From CBDFNC01 sp965249895 (lineage in GTDB: Bacteria > Pseudomonadota > Gammaproteobacteria > Enterobacterales > CBDFNC01), in the NCBI GenBank assembly GCA_965249895.1, contig CBDFNC010000004.1, positions 496,001 to 560,000 on the forward strand: DNA of 64,000 nt, given 5' to 3'. Position numbers and translations under genes: made by a program. The notes below the pieces were generated by a model. That model saw only the letters and a program-made list of their open reading frames with translations, ran no database searches and had not been told where the DNA came from. Within the stretch, counting starts at the first letter, position 1. The number at the start of each line of letters is the position of its first letter. Positions 19,201-27,601 of the stretch are shown here, one piece after another.

Positions 19201-22200
19201 AAACCGACGAGAGAATCCGCTGTCACTCCTTGTTCGATTAGATATCCGGCCAGTCGATTAGCTTGTTCATTTAGTTCACGATAACTTACCCTAGTATCAG
19301 CGGATATAACTGCGATGGCGTTCGGTGTTAGTTCGACTTGCGCTTCAAACATTTGATGGATACACAGAGGTACCCCCTCAATAACCTTTGTGTTATTGCT
19401 CGCTGCAATAATCTCTACGTCATCGTTCGTTAGCAGGGGTAATTGGTGTACGTCCAGATCAGGTTGAACAACCACATTTCTAAGACACAAGACAAAATGT
19501 TCGGACAAACCTTTGATGGTCGAAGGTTTAAATAGGTCGGTATTAAACTCCCAGGACAGGGCTAAACCGCCATCACTCTCTTCGATGACAAGGGTCAAGT
19601 CATACTTTGACGAAATAGATCGTTGCGCTTGTATTGACGTGCTTAACCCAGGTAAATCAAATGTAGCTTGTTCATTGTTTTGCAGTATCAACATCACCTG
19701 AAACAAGGGACTGTGATTTGTGCTGCGTTCGGGTTGCAATCGTTCAACGACTTGCTCAAAAGGGGCTTGCTGATGTGCGTAGGCGGCAAGCAGCATTTCC
19801 CTGCTTTGTCCCAGTAAATCGATAAAACTAGGCTGACCAGAAAGATCCGAGCGAAGCACCAAGTTGTTAACAAAAAATCCAATCAGGCTGGCGATTTCTG
19901 ACTGCTCACGATTGGCTATCGTTGTACCCACAACCACATCAGTTTCACCACTATAGCGAGATAACAACACGGAGAAAGCCGCGTGAAGTCCCATAAACAA
20001 GGTCGCATCTGACTGACGACACACCAGCTTCAGCTTATCGCAGGCGCCTTTATCCAGCCGTGAAAAGTAACTGTCGCCAGAAAACGTTTGCGATGGAGGC
20101 CGAAGCTTGTCCAGCGGTAAACTATGAACGACGGGTAAGTCGGCCAGCTGCTTCTGCCAATACCCAAGTTGTTGCTCTAGCTGATCTCCCTGCAACCAGT
20201 CTCGCTGCCAATGCGCATAGTCGGCGTATTGTACGGATAATGGCGGCAGAGGATTTTCACTTCCCAAGGCGTATGCCTTATACAGCGCGCTGAATTCATT
20301 TAGCAATATCGATATCGACCAGCCGTCAGCAGCTATATGGTGTAACGTTATCAGCAGTGTAAAGTGATTAGAGTCCAGCTTTAGCAGTTGCCCGCGAAGC
20401 ATCAGATCGCAGCTTAAATCGAATCCACGACGGGCTTCTTCTGCGATTACCTCGGCGACTTTTGCACGACCTTGCTCCCTCTCCAAGTTAGAGAAGTCGG
20501 ACAACGGAATATTGATGGTTTTAACTGACTGAATAGTTTGCACGGGGTGGCCTTGCGCATCACAGCTAAAGCAGGTACGCAAGCTTTCGTGGCGCTCTAC
20601 AATGGCAGTGAAAACCCGCTGTAAAACATTAATATCCAGATGCCCGGACACATTAAGGGCAATCGGCATATTATAATGTGCACTTCCCCCCTCAATCTTA
20701 TCCAACAGCCACAGCCGTTGTTGCGTATAAGAGGGTTTAATTTCGCCTTCCCGTGATATCACCTGCATTTTTGGTGGCTTTGCCGTGCTGCTTCCCTGAT
20801 CTAGAAACCGCACAAAATCTCTCACCGTCTGAGTCTGAAACAGGGTATTAACAGGTAGCGAGAGGTCAAATAACCGGTTCACTCTAGTTACCGCGCGGGT
20901 TGCAGTTAGCGAGTGGCCGCCCATTTGGAAGAAATTATCATTTAGTCCGATACAATCCGTGTTTAATACGTCTTGCCAGGTTTCACAAATTAACTTCTCC
21001 TTATCCGTCGTGGGGGCGACAAATTTGGCTCTCTGGCTTTCGGCATCAGGCTTTGGCAACGCTTTTTTGTCTATTTTGCCATTACTATTCAAGGGCAAAT
21101 TATCCATTGAAACAAAGATGCCCGGCATCATGTAATCAGGGAGCGAGCCTTGTAAGTGTCGGCGCACGGACTCAATCCACTCGTCATTTGATAACGCATT
21201 GGGGGTTGACTGGCGTCGAACCAAATATGACACCAGGTATTTGTTGCCTGGCTTATCCTTACGCACTATGGTGACCGCCTGTTGTACCCCGCTGCACAGT
21301 GAGAGACGTGCGTCTATTTCGCTCAATTCGATGCGGTAACCACGAATTTTGACCTGATCATCGACACGGCCGACAAATGCCAGTTGACCGTTAGATAACC
21401 AACGAACCAAATCTCCACTCTTATAGAGCCGCTCGGCCGCGTTAGCTGAGAACGGGTTAATCACAAACCGCTCATCCGTCAGCTGTGGACGATTAAGATA
21501 ACCGCGAGCAATGCCATCACCGCCAATATAGAGTTCTCCGGTGGCGCCCCTCGGCAGCAACGACCTGCGCGAGTCAAGTACATAAACCTGTGTGTTATCC
21601 AACGCGCGGCCTATGGAGACAGTTTCGCCACTGGACATTTCCTGTGTCGTGGTGCAAACGGTGTTTTCGGTGGGGCCATAACCATTGATCAAACGATAAC
21701 GCCGTGACCAGGCATCCGCTTGTTCTTGATCGCATGCTTCACCGGCGACTATCAGTGTCTCGAACCCGTAATCCAGGTCCGGCGATAACATATGCAATAG
21801 CGATGGCGGCAGGGTCGCGTGAGTAATTCGTTTAGTTACCAGCATTTCCTGTAACTGATCGATAGAAGTTCTGCATTCCTCACTGCAAATGTGCAATGAG
21901 GCGCCATGTAACAAGGCCATCAACCAATCGAATGTAGCGCCATCAAAACTCAAAGAGCCGAATTGCAGTACCCGGCTTTCACTGGTCACTGAAAAACGCG
22001 AGCGCTGGGCACAAGCCAGATTAACAGCCCCGCGGTGCTCCAATAACACGCCTTTGGGTTTGCCCGTTGTCCCCGATGTATAGATGACATAAGCGAGATT
22101 ACTGGCCAAATGTTCAGCCGGGATTGGTCCGTTATCGCTCGGGTATCTGTGAAGTTGCAACGCGTCCATTGCCAGAAAATCGATATTACCCGCCAGTTTG

Positions 22201-24143
22201 GACAGCCTTGAGCACAAGCCCGACTCCGTCAAAACCAGGTCCACCTCGCTGTCCGCGAGCATAAATTGCAGTCGATCCCGCGGATAACTGGGGTCCAGCG
22301 GCAGGTAAGCGCCGCCGGCCTTTAAAATTGCCAATATCGCAATCATCATTTGCGACGATCGTTCGATACACAGGCCTACCAGTGAGTCCGGCGTTATCCG
22401 TTTGTGTTCGCGTAAATAATGGCAAAGCCGGTTAACCTCGGTATTTAGTTCACGGTAGGTCAGTTGCCGCCGATCACAGCTCACAGCAAGGTTTCCCGGG
22501 TAACGTTCGACTTGTTGTTCAAACAGTGAATGCAAGCAACTGTCTTTTGGGTATTGACTGCGCGTCCCACTCCATTGCATCAGCTGCAGCCGCCGCTCGG
22601 CTTCCGGCAGTAACTCCGCGTCGAACACGCTTGCTTGAGGCGCTGCAACCATAGAACGAATAAGACACTCAAAGTGCACAGCCATACGCTCAACCGTCTC
22701 ACTATCATACAGCGCAGAGTTGTATTCCCAGTTCAACAACAACCCCTGCTCCCGCTCACTGACCAATAGTGTTAGGTCGTATTTGGCAACCAGACTATCG
22801 TGCTCTGCATATCTTATCGTCAGTCCGGGAATCAGCTCTGAGTCATTATCACTGTTCTGCAAGACCAACATGACCTGAAACAAAGGACTGTGATTTGGAC
22901 TGCGTTCTGGCTTTAGTCGCTCAACGACTTGCTCAAAAGGTGCTTGCTGATGCTGGTAAGCCGCAATAAGCCGGTCCCGGCTTTGTTCCAACAAATCGAT
23001 AAAACTGGGATTCCCTGCCAAGTCTGAGCGCAGCACCAGATTATTAACAAAAAAACCAATCAAATTGGCAACTTCCGCCTGCTCCCGATTCGCAGTTGGC
23101 GTACCCACGACGATATCGGTTTCATTGCTGTAACGCGACAGCAATACAGAAAAAGCAGCGTGAAGACCCATAAACAGGCTGGCATCCGATTGTTGACACA
23201 GCTTGTTAAGCTTTTGCGTGATGTCGCTGTTCAGTGGTCGACGATGAACCTTACCTGAGAAAGTTTGTACCACCGGACGCGGGTGATCCATTGGCATACT
23301 ATGAATAACCGGTAAACCTGCCAGCTGCTGCTCCCAATAGCCCAGGTGTTGATCCAGTCGATCGCCTTTCAACCAATCACGTTGCCAAACAGAATAATCG
23401 GCATATTGAATCTTTAAAGCGGGTAACGGGGTTTTCTCACCCCGACTAAACGCCTGATAAAGTTGGCCAAACTCCTTCATCAGTATCGAAATCGACCAGC
23501 CATCTGCGGCAATATGATGCAAAGTTACCAGCAAAATATACTGATCGGACGCCATTTGGATCACTTGCCCCCGCAGCATAATATCCCGGCTTAAATCGAA
23601 GGGACTGGCGGCCTCGGCAGCTATCATCTTATTTGCCTGCGAACCGCGTTGCTGCTCGGCTACAAAAGAAAGATCCGTGAAAGGCACCTCAATGTGGCTG
23701 ACAGGCTGAATTATTTGCAGAGGCTGACCATCAGTATCAAGGTCAAACCGGGTGCGCAGGCTTTCATGTCGTTGCACTATGGTTTCGAGTACAGACCGAA
23801 TGACCTCAATATCTAGTCGGCCGGAAATATGCAGGCAGAGGGGCATGTTGTAGTGCGCCGTGCCACCTTCAATTTTATCGAGTAACCACAGCCGTTGTTG
23901 AGAATATGATAATGAAAACGTATCCCCCCTTTCTTTAATACGGGTGACTTTATTTGCCGAGGCTGTGGTATTACTGCTCTTTAAACATTCAATAATCTTA
24001 CTTTTTGAACCCCTGATCCGAGTAACAAGCGTGCTTGTCAACGCCTGTTTATTGCCTCTGATCAACAAGTCTTCGTTATCATCAAGACCAATTTTAATGC
24101 CGTGTTTTTTTAACTCACCAAGTAATACTAAAGCGGTGTTCAT
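16248..24143 (-). CDS. Two-module NRPS with terminal epimerase-like domain (TubC-C-A-T-C-A-T-E*)
   Basis: A 2631-residue protein. Residues 1-55 resemble a TubC-type N-terminal docking domain. There follow condensation (about 75-510, HHIAADGWS), adenylation (530-1040), carrier (GGHSL, about 1100), condensation (1145-1590), adenylation (1600-2110), carrier (GGHSM, about 2165) and a final 430-residue condensation/epimerization-fold domain. The codes are DGFTIAGVCK (uncertain, aromatic-like) and DILQMGMVWK (Gly-like). The last domain keeps the epimerase-style RTIGW segment but has HQILIDP where HHxxxD is expected, so it is probably non-catalytic. There is no thioesterase. Its ATG overlaps the previous gene's stop by four bases (ATGA). 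A Asp-Ala repeat lies in adenylation domain 2. Confidence 0.95.
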   Translation of the reverse strand: MNTALVLLGELKKHGIKIGLDDNEDLLIRGNKQALTSTLVTRIRGSKSKIIECLKSSNTTASANKVTRIKERGDTFSLSYSQQRLWLLDKIEGGTAHYNMPLCLHISGRLDIEVIRSVLETIVQRHESLRTRFDLDTDGQPLQIIQPVSHIEVPFTDLSFVAEQQRGSQANKMIAAEAASPFDLSRDIMLRGQVIQMASDQYILLVTLHHIAADGWSISILMKEFGQLYQAFSRGEKTPLPALKIQYADYSVWQRDWLKGDRLDQHLGYWEQQLAGLPVIHSMPMDHPRPVVQTFSGKVHRRPLNSDITQKLNKLCQQSDASLFMGLHAAFSVLLSRYSNETDIVVGTPTANREQAEVANLIGFFVNNLVLRSDLAGNPSFIDLLEQSRDRLIAAYQHQQAPFEQVVERLKPERSPNHSPLFQVMLVLQNSDNDSELIPGLTIRYAEHDSLVAKYDLTLLVSEREQGLLLNWEYNSALYDSETVERMAVHFECLIRSMVAAPQASVFDAELLPEAERRLQLMQWSGTRSQYPKDSCLHSLFEQQVERYPGNLAVSCDRRQLTYRELNTEVNRLCHYLREHKRITPDSLVGLCIERSSQMMIAILAILKAGGAYLPLDPSYPRDRLQFMLADSEVDLVLTESGLCSRLSKLAGNIDFLAMDALQLHRYPSDNGPIPAEHLASNLAYVIYTSGTTGKPKGVLLEHRGAVNLACAQRSRFSVTSESRVLQFGSLSFDGATFDWLMALLHGASLHICSEECRTSIDQLQEMLVTKRITHATLPPSLLHMLSPDLDYGFETLIVAGEACDQEQADAWSRRYRLINGYGPTENTVCTTTQEMSSGETVSIGRALDNTQVYVLDSRRSLLPRGATGELYIGGDGIARGYLNRPQLTDERFVINPFSANAAERLYKSGDLVRWLSNGQLAFVGRVDDQVKIRGYRIELSEIDARLSLCSGVQQAVTIVRKDKPGNKYLVSYLVRRQSTPNALSNDEWIESVRRHLQGSLPDYMMPGIFVSMDNLPLNSNGKIDKKALPKPDAESQRAKFVAPTTDKEKLICETWQDVLNTDCIGLNDNFFQMGGHSLTATRAVTRVNRLFDLSLPVNTLFQTQTVRDFVRFLDQGSSTAKPPKMQVISREGEIKPSYTQQRLWLLDKIEGGSAHYNMPIALNVSGHLDINVLQRVFTAIVERHESLRTCFSCDAQGHPVQTIQSVKTINIPLSDFSNLEREQGRAKVAEVIAEEARRGFDLSCDLMLRGQLLKLDSNHFTLLITLHHIAADGWSISILLNEFSALYKAYALGSENPLPPLSVQYADYAHWQRDWLQGDQLEQQLGYWQKQLADLPVVHSLPLDKLRPPSQTFSGDSYFSRLDKGACDKLKLVCRQSDATLFMGLHAAFSVLLSRYSGETDVVVGTTIANREQSEIASLIGFFVNNLVLRSDLSGQPSFIDLLGQSREMLLAAYAHQQAPFEQVVERLQPERSTNHSPLFQVMLILQNNEQATFDLPGLSTSIQAQRSISSKYDLTLVIEESDGGLALSWEFNTDLFKPSTIKGLSEHFVLCLRNVVVQPDLDVHQLPLLTNDDVEIIAASNNTKVIEGVPLCIHQMFEAQVELTPNAIAVISADTRVSYRELNEQANRLAGYLIEQGVTADSLVGLCVERSELMLVSLLAILKAGGAYVPLDPNYPSSRLNYMLADSNVSIVITQGHLSADLELAHRKIVRVGDDDDFSRYLPTNPSVIKCGVGSLAYVIYTSGSTGQPKGVMIEHAALTNFIHAMASQPGCDQTDRLLAVTSLSFDIHTLEMYLPLVSGACVVMTSAGEAADPQALARLIEHHHISIMQATPITWQMLVDSHWVAKQKLKVMCGGEALTSSLKDSLTAQQHIELWNMYGPTETSVWSSIAKLDADADADGDVTVGEPINNTEFHVLDKHLSPVPVGVVGELLISGAGLARGYLNKQTLTDEKFIDLDLGNGRIVTAYRTGDLVRQRETGDYLCLGRIDHQVKIRGFRVELGEIEKILLDHKQVTQALVIVKSPQSSIVAYVVCERADKDKALIEALRQYVKQTLPDYMVPATFMLLDRMPMTPNGKRDRNALPEPLATTVDEYKAPGTEIEIKLCQIWSQLLNAEKIGINDDFFQLGGHSMLVVQLVRVLKEWGLHVTIKQVFDNPTIARLLSVAKSEAEGDSLAQTMLVGESPLLINHHWFLKRLNPSHWNYFRLFELDVEYKKELIIASLKLMIEHHDGLRRVFVSKNNHHYTQRFRKPSEMGDWWKAHDLSSYNNEAASEYIETVCRTQQRSLDIHEKLFNVVYFDLGDKRSSRLLIATHQILIDPASAPIFFEDLFSIYRDLDNKIKPRLPKKTTSILDWSKWQVKYTHEQAPAFLEYWRTRAWDKYIPLPVDDNPEVLAPANSESEVKLVYASMSEEQTIKLERIAANAGLNVNHFLVAALILAYKQWTGSSALLLLFMHNGRSIKSAPTIDLSRTIGWLPNYCNLMLDLTDCNDDEIARTPYLVKQQMEELCDDGLSYSCLRYMHEDIGIRKEMSELPEFQLEFTYTPSYKSLSTDNQMAVGVNPATESVGTSQGEMHPSFQPFGKAYHLDGKLSIHWGYCPQMYSEITMQNFIDSQIKHAIHLVDEFNEEL
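18447..18473 (-). repeat. Short GCATCG hexamer repeat inside an adenylation domain
   Basis: About four tandem copies of a GGCATC hexamer encode alternating Asp and Ala in a surface loop after the GPTET motif of the second adenylation domain of the 2631-residue NRPS. The repeat keeps the frame and is likely a length-variable loop. Confidence 0.75.
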
Positions 24144-27100
24144 ATGGTCAATTCCATTTCGTCTGATGATAAGCAGTTGTCTTTAGTGAGTTGTAAACCC
24201 GAAATAGTGTCTTGCTTATCTATTTCCATCGCCAACAGTTCGATACATTTCTTATTAAAAAACTCATGCAGTGAAATATCGGCTTTGAATGTAGTATTCA
24301 GCTTTGTCACTATCCTTGCCGCTAACAATGAGTGCCCGCCAATTTGGAAAAAATTATCTTTGACTCCAATAGCATCGATACCTAAGACCTGCCGCCAGAT
24401 ATCACAGAGCTTAATTTCAGTTTCAGTGACAGGGGCAATATATGAGGCGCCATGAACTGGCAAATCAGGCTCAGGCAGTGCTTTTCTATCAACTTTTCCA
24501 TTTTGGGTAAAAGGTATTTTTTCCAAAATCACAATGTGTGACGGGATCAAATAATCGGGTAACGAAACAGATAATTCTTGGCGGATAACATCTTTTCTCT
24601 GCGCGGCGGTGTGGCTACTATCCTGGCCTCCTGCCAAAGTGACGTAACCAACTAGCTGCTTATCTCCCGTTTGGTCATTTTTGAGCATCACTACCGACGA
24701 TTTAACCCAACTACAACGGGACAGGTGCGCCTCCACTTCGCCAAGCTCAATTCTAAAACCACGGATCTTCACCTGATCATCCGTCCGCCCCATATATTCC
24801 AAATCGCCGTTAGCCAACAGCCTCACTAAGTCGCCCGTTTTATATATCCGGTTCGAATAAACACTGGAAACTGGGTTTTCAATGAATTTTTCTTCCGTTA
24901 ACTCCAATTGATTTAAGTAGCCGGTTGCCAGTGAACAACCGCCAATATAGAGTTCACCGACACAGCCGATTGGTACAAGCTGCTGCTGATTATCGAGAAC
25001 AAGAGTAAACACATTTTCAACCGGTTTGCCGATTGCTGGCCATGAGCCGGACGGACTTGACGTGACATCCATTGTTGTCGCCACGTGGGTTTCTGTGGGA
25101 CCATAATGGTTCCAAAGACGGCAACCTGAATGCTCATCGAGAAACCGTCTTAGCGAGTCGCTGATATTAAGGGCTTCACCCGCAACCATGATTTCTTTTA
25201 GCGCAAACCCAGGCAACCCCAAATCACAATATTGCTCGGCGATAAGCTGAAGTACTGCAGGGGGTATAAATAGCCGTTCAATCCTTAGCGCAGAGATTAA
25301 CCGAGGGAGTTCGTGCAACTGGTCTTTTTCGCCCTGAGAAATCAGCACCAGTGAACTGCCGGTATACCAGGTGGTTACCAATTCCTGAATAGAAACATCG
25401 AATGTTAAGGGTGTGAATTGGAGCGTTTTCAGTGACGCACTGATCCCATCCACCATGGCAGTGGAGCGTACCAAATTTGTCATGGTTAAATGGGTTTGTA
25501 GTACCGCTTTGGGTTTGCCCGTAGAGCCCGACGTGTAAATAACATAGGCCAAATCACAGGCAGATCTTTCCGGGTGCGCGATATTACTGGATCCCGATGT
25601 TTTCTCCGCCAGGCTGGGATCGTCGAGTTCAATTAGACGAACGTCATTAAAGGCACTCAATACCGATTTTGCGATACCATGTTGAGTTAACACAACCCTG
25701 ACACCGCTATCGGTAATCATATGCTTTATTCGAGTACTGAGCTGCCCTGGGTCAATGGGCATGTAAGCAGCCCCGGCTTTTAATATCGCCAATAAGCCGA
25801 CGAGCATACTTAAAGATCGTTCAACACATAAACCGACGATATCGCCCGGTACTATGTATTTTTCGTTGATCAAATAAGCCGCTAACCCATTGGCTCTTGC
25901 GTTGAGTTCGCCGTAACTCCATTGTTTGTCTGCAAACATCACAGCAATAGCGTCTGGATTTATAACGGCTTGTTTCTCGAAAAGCTCATGGATACAGGCT
26001 TCAGAAATAGCGTTTATTCTGCTTTTTCCCAGCCCCTTCAATTGCTGGTGTTGTTCATCTTCGGTCAATAACCCGACGTTAAACACACTTTCTTGAGGAG
26101 AGCCAACCAGGGCGTTAATAAGCCGTTCGAAATGCATCGACATCCGCGCGATCGTCTTTCCTTCAAACAAGTCTGTGTTGTATTCCCAGTCCAGTCTTAA
26201 CCCATGCTCGTTTTCTCTGATATAAAGTGTCAAATCATATACGGCTATTGGGTTAGTAGGCGCCAGGGTAGAGGCGGTTAAACCTGGAATATCGAGACGC
26301 CCCTGAATATTGTTTTGTAGCACCAGCATGATCTGAAACAAGGGACTGTGACTCGTGCTTCGCTCGGGTTTAAGTCGTTCTACAATTTGCTCAAAAGGCG
26401 CTTGTTGGTGGGCGTAGGCCGCAAGTAGCATGGCTTTGCTTTGGCGCAACAAATCGATAAAACTAGGTTGTCCGGACAAGTCCGAACGCAATACCAAACT
26501 ATTAACAAAGAAACCGATTAAATCGGCTACTTCAGCCTGCTCACGATTGGCTATGGGTGTACCGACAACGATATCGGTTTCATTGCTATAACGAGATAAC
26601 AGCACAGAGAACGCGGCGTGAAGCCCCATAAAAAGGGTCGCATCCGATTGCCAGCATAGCTGGTTAAGCTGACCTGTTAGCTCTGGTCCCAACTGATGAC
26701 AGTAAGTATCGCCGGAAAAAGTTTGGTTTGGGGGCCGGTGATGATCCAGGGGCAAACGGTGAACCATAGGTAAGTCAGCCAATAGTTGTTGCCAATAGCT
26801 CAGTTGCTGCTCCAGGAAATCGCCCTGCAACGACTGACGTTGCCAATGCGCATAGTCTGCATACTGGATATTCAAAGGTGGTAGCGGATCCTGCTGACCT
26901 TTATGGTAAGCCTGATAGAGCTCGCTGATTTCTTTCATCAAAATCGACATGGACCAGCCATCGGCAGTAATATGATGCAAAGTTGTGAGTAAGAGATGCT
27001 CATCGTCCGCCAATTTAATCAGTTGCCCACGTAACATAAGATCGGCGCCGAGATCAAAGGGGCGACTCGCTTGTTCTGCAATTAGCTCGTCCACAAGGGA

Positions 27101-27601
27101 AGCTGATTGCCGCGAATTCATCAAAGACAGATCAGTCACCGGCATTTCAATGGATCTAGGGGCCTGGATCATTTGCAGGGGTTGCCCATCTGCATCGCAG
27201 CTAAAGCAAGTTCGCAGGCTCTCATGTCGCTCAATAACTGTGTCGAATACCCGCAGTAACACCGCCGTATCCAGTTGGCCCGAAATGGTGAGGTTATTTG
27301 GGATGTTGTAGTGAGTGCTGCCTCCGTCAATCTGATCGATTAACCAGAGACGTTGCTGCGCGAATGACAAGTTCGCTGAGCTCCGTTTGGCCGCCAAAAT
27401 TGGGCCACTTAGCTCACTTTCTGCAGGCTGCGTCGTTAACGCCTGCAAATAAGCGATTAGCTCTGCCTTATAATGTTTAAGCTGCTGCAGGGTTGGGTCA
27501 GAAATTTCGCGCTCGGCGTGTATGTCTAATCCACCTTGAACATTTAGGCAAAGAGAAATGTTTTCATTCAGACAGCGCGCAATCAAATCGTTAATGTTCA
27601 T
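24140..27601 (-). CDS. Single-module NRPS, TubC-C-A-T, proline-like specificity
   Basis: A 1153-residue protein. The first about 50 residues resemble a TubC docking domain, fitting reception of the chain from the PKS encoded just upstream. There follow condensation (about 75-505, HHITADGWS, LCL-like), adenylation (525-1040) with TSGSTGKPKA, NHYGPTE and YKTGDLVR motifs, and a carrier domain (GGHSLLAARIV, about 1085), then a short acidic tail. The specificity residues read DVQFMAHVAK, close to the well-known proline code DVQLIAHVVK. Its start overlaps the PKS stop by four bases and its stop overlaps the next NRPS start by four bases, so the three megasynthase genes are translationally coupled. 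Confidence 0.95.
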   Translation of the reverse strand: MNINDLIARCLNENISLCLNVQGGLDIHAEREISDPTLQQLKHYKAELIAYLQALTTQPAESELSGPILAAKRSSANLSFAQQRLWLIDQIDGGSTHYNIPNNLTISGQLDTAVLLRVFDTVIERHESLRTCFSCDADGQPLQMIQAPRSIEMPVTDLSLMNSRQSASLVDELIAEQASRPFDLGADLMLRGQLIKLADDEHLLLTTLHHITADGWSMSILMKEISELYQAYHKGQQDPLPPLNIQYADYAHWQRQSLQGDFLEQQLSYWQQLLADLPMVHRLPLDHHRPPNQTFSGDTYCHQLGPELTGQLNQLCWQSDATLFMGLHAAFSVLLSRYSNETDIVVGTPIANREQAEVADLIGFFVNSLVLRSDLSGQPSFIDLLRQSKAMLLAAYAHQQAPFEQIVERLKPERSTSHSPLFQIMLVLQNNIQGRLDIPGLTASTLAPTNPIAVYDLTLYIRENEHGLRLDWEYNTDLFEGKTIARMSMHFERLINALVGSPQESVFNVGLLTEDEQHQQLKGLGKSRINAISEACIHELFEKQAVINPDAIAVMFADKQWSYGELNARANGLAAYLINEKYIVPGDIVGLCVERSLSMLVGLLAILKAGAAYMPIDPGQLSTRIKHMITDSGVRVVLTQHGIAKSVLSAFNDVRLIELDDPSLAEKTSGSSNIAHPERSACDLAYVIYTSGSTGKPKAVLQTHLTMTNLVRSTAMVDGISASLKTLQFTPLTFDVSIQELVTTWYTGSSLVLISQGEKDQLHELPRLISALRIERLFIPPAVLQLIAEQYCDLGLPGFALKEIMVAGEALNISDSLRRFLDEHSGCRLWNHYGPTETHVATTMDVTSSPSGSWPAIGKPVENVFTLVLDNQQQLVPIGCVGELYIGGCSLATGYLNQLELTEEKFIENPVSSVYSNRIYKTGDLVRLLANGDLEYMGRTDDQVKIRGFRIELGEVEAHLSRCSWVKSSVVMLKNDQTGDKQLVGYVTLAGGQDSSHTAAQRKDVIRQELSVSLPDYLIPSHIVILEKIPFTQNGKVDRKALPEPDLPVHGASYIAPVTETEIKLCDIWRQVLGIDAIGVKDNFFQIGGHSLLAARIVTKLNTTFKADISLHEFFNKKCIELLAMEIDKQDTISGLQLTKDNCLSSDEMELTI

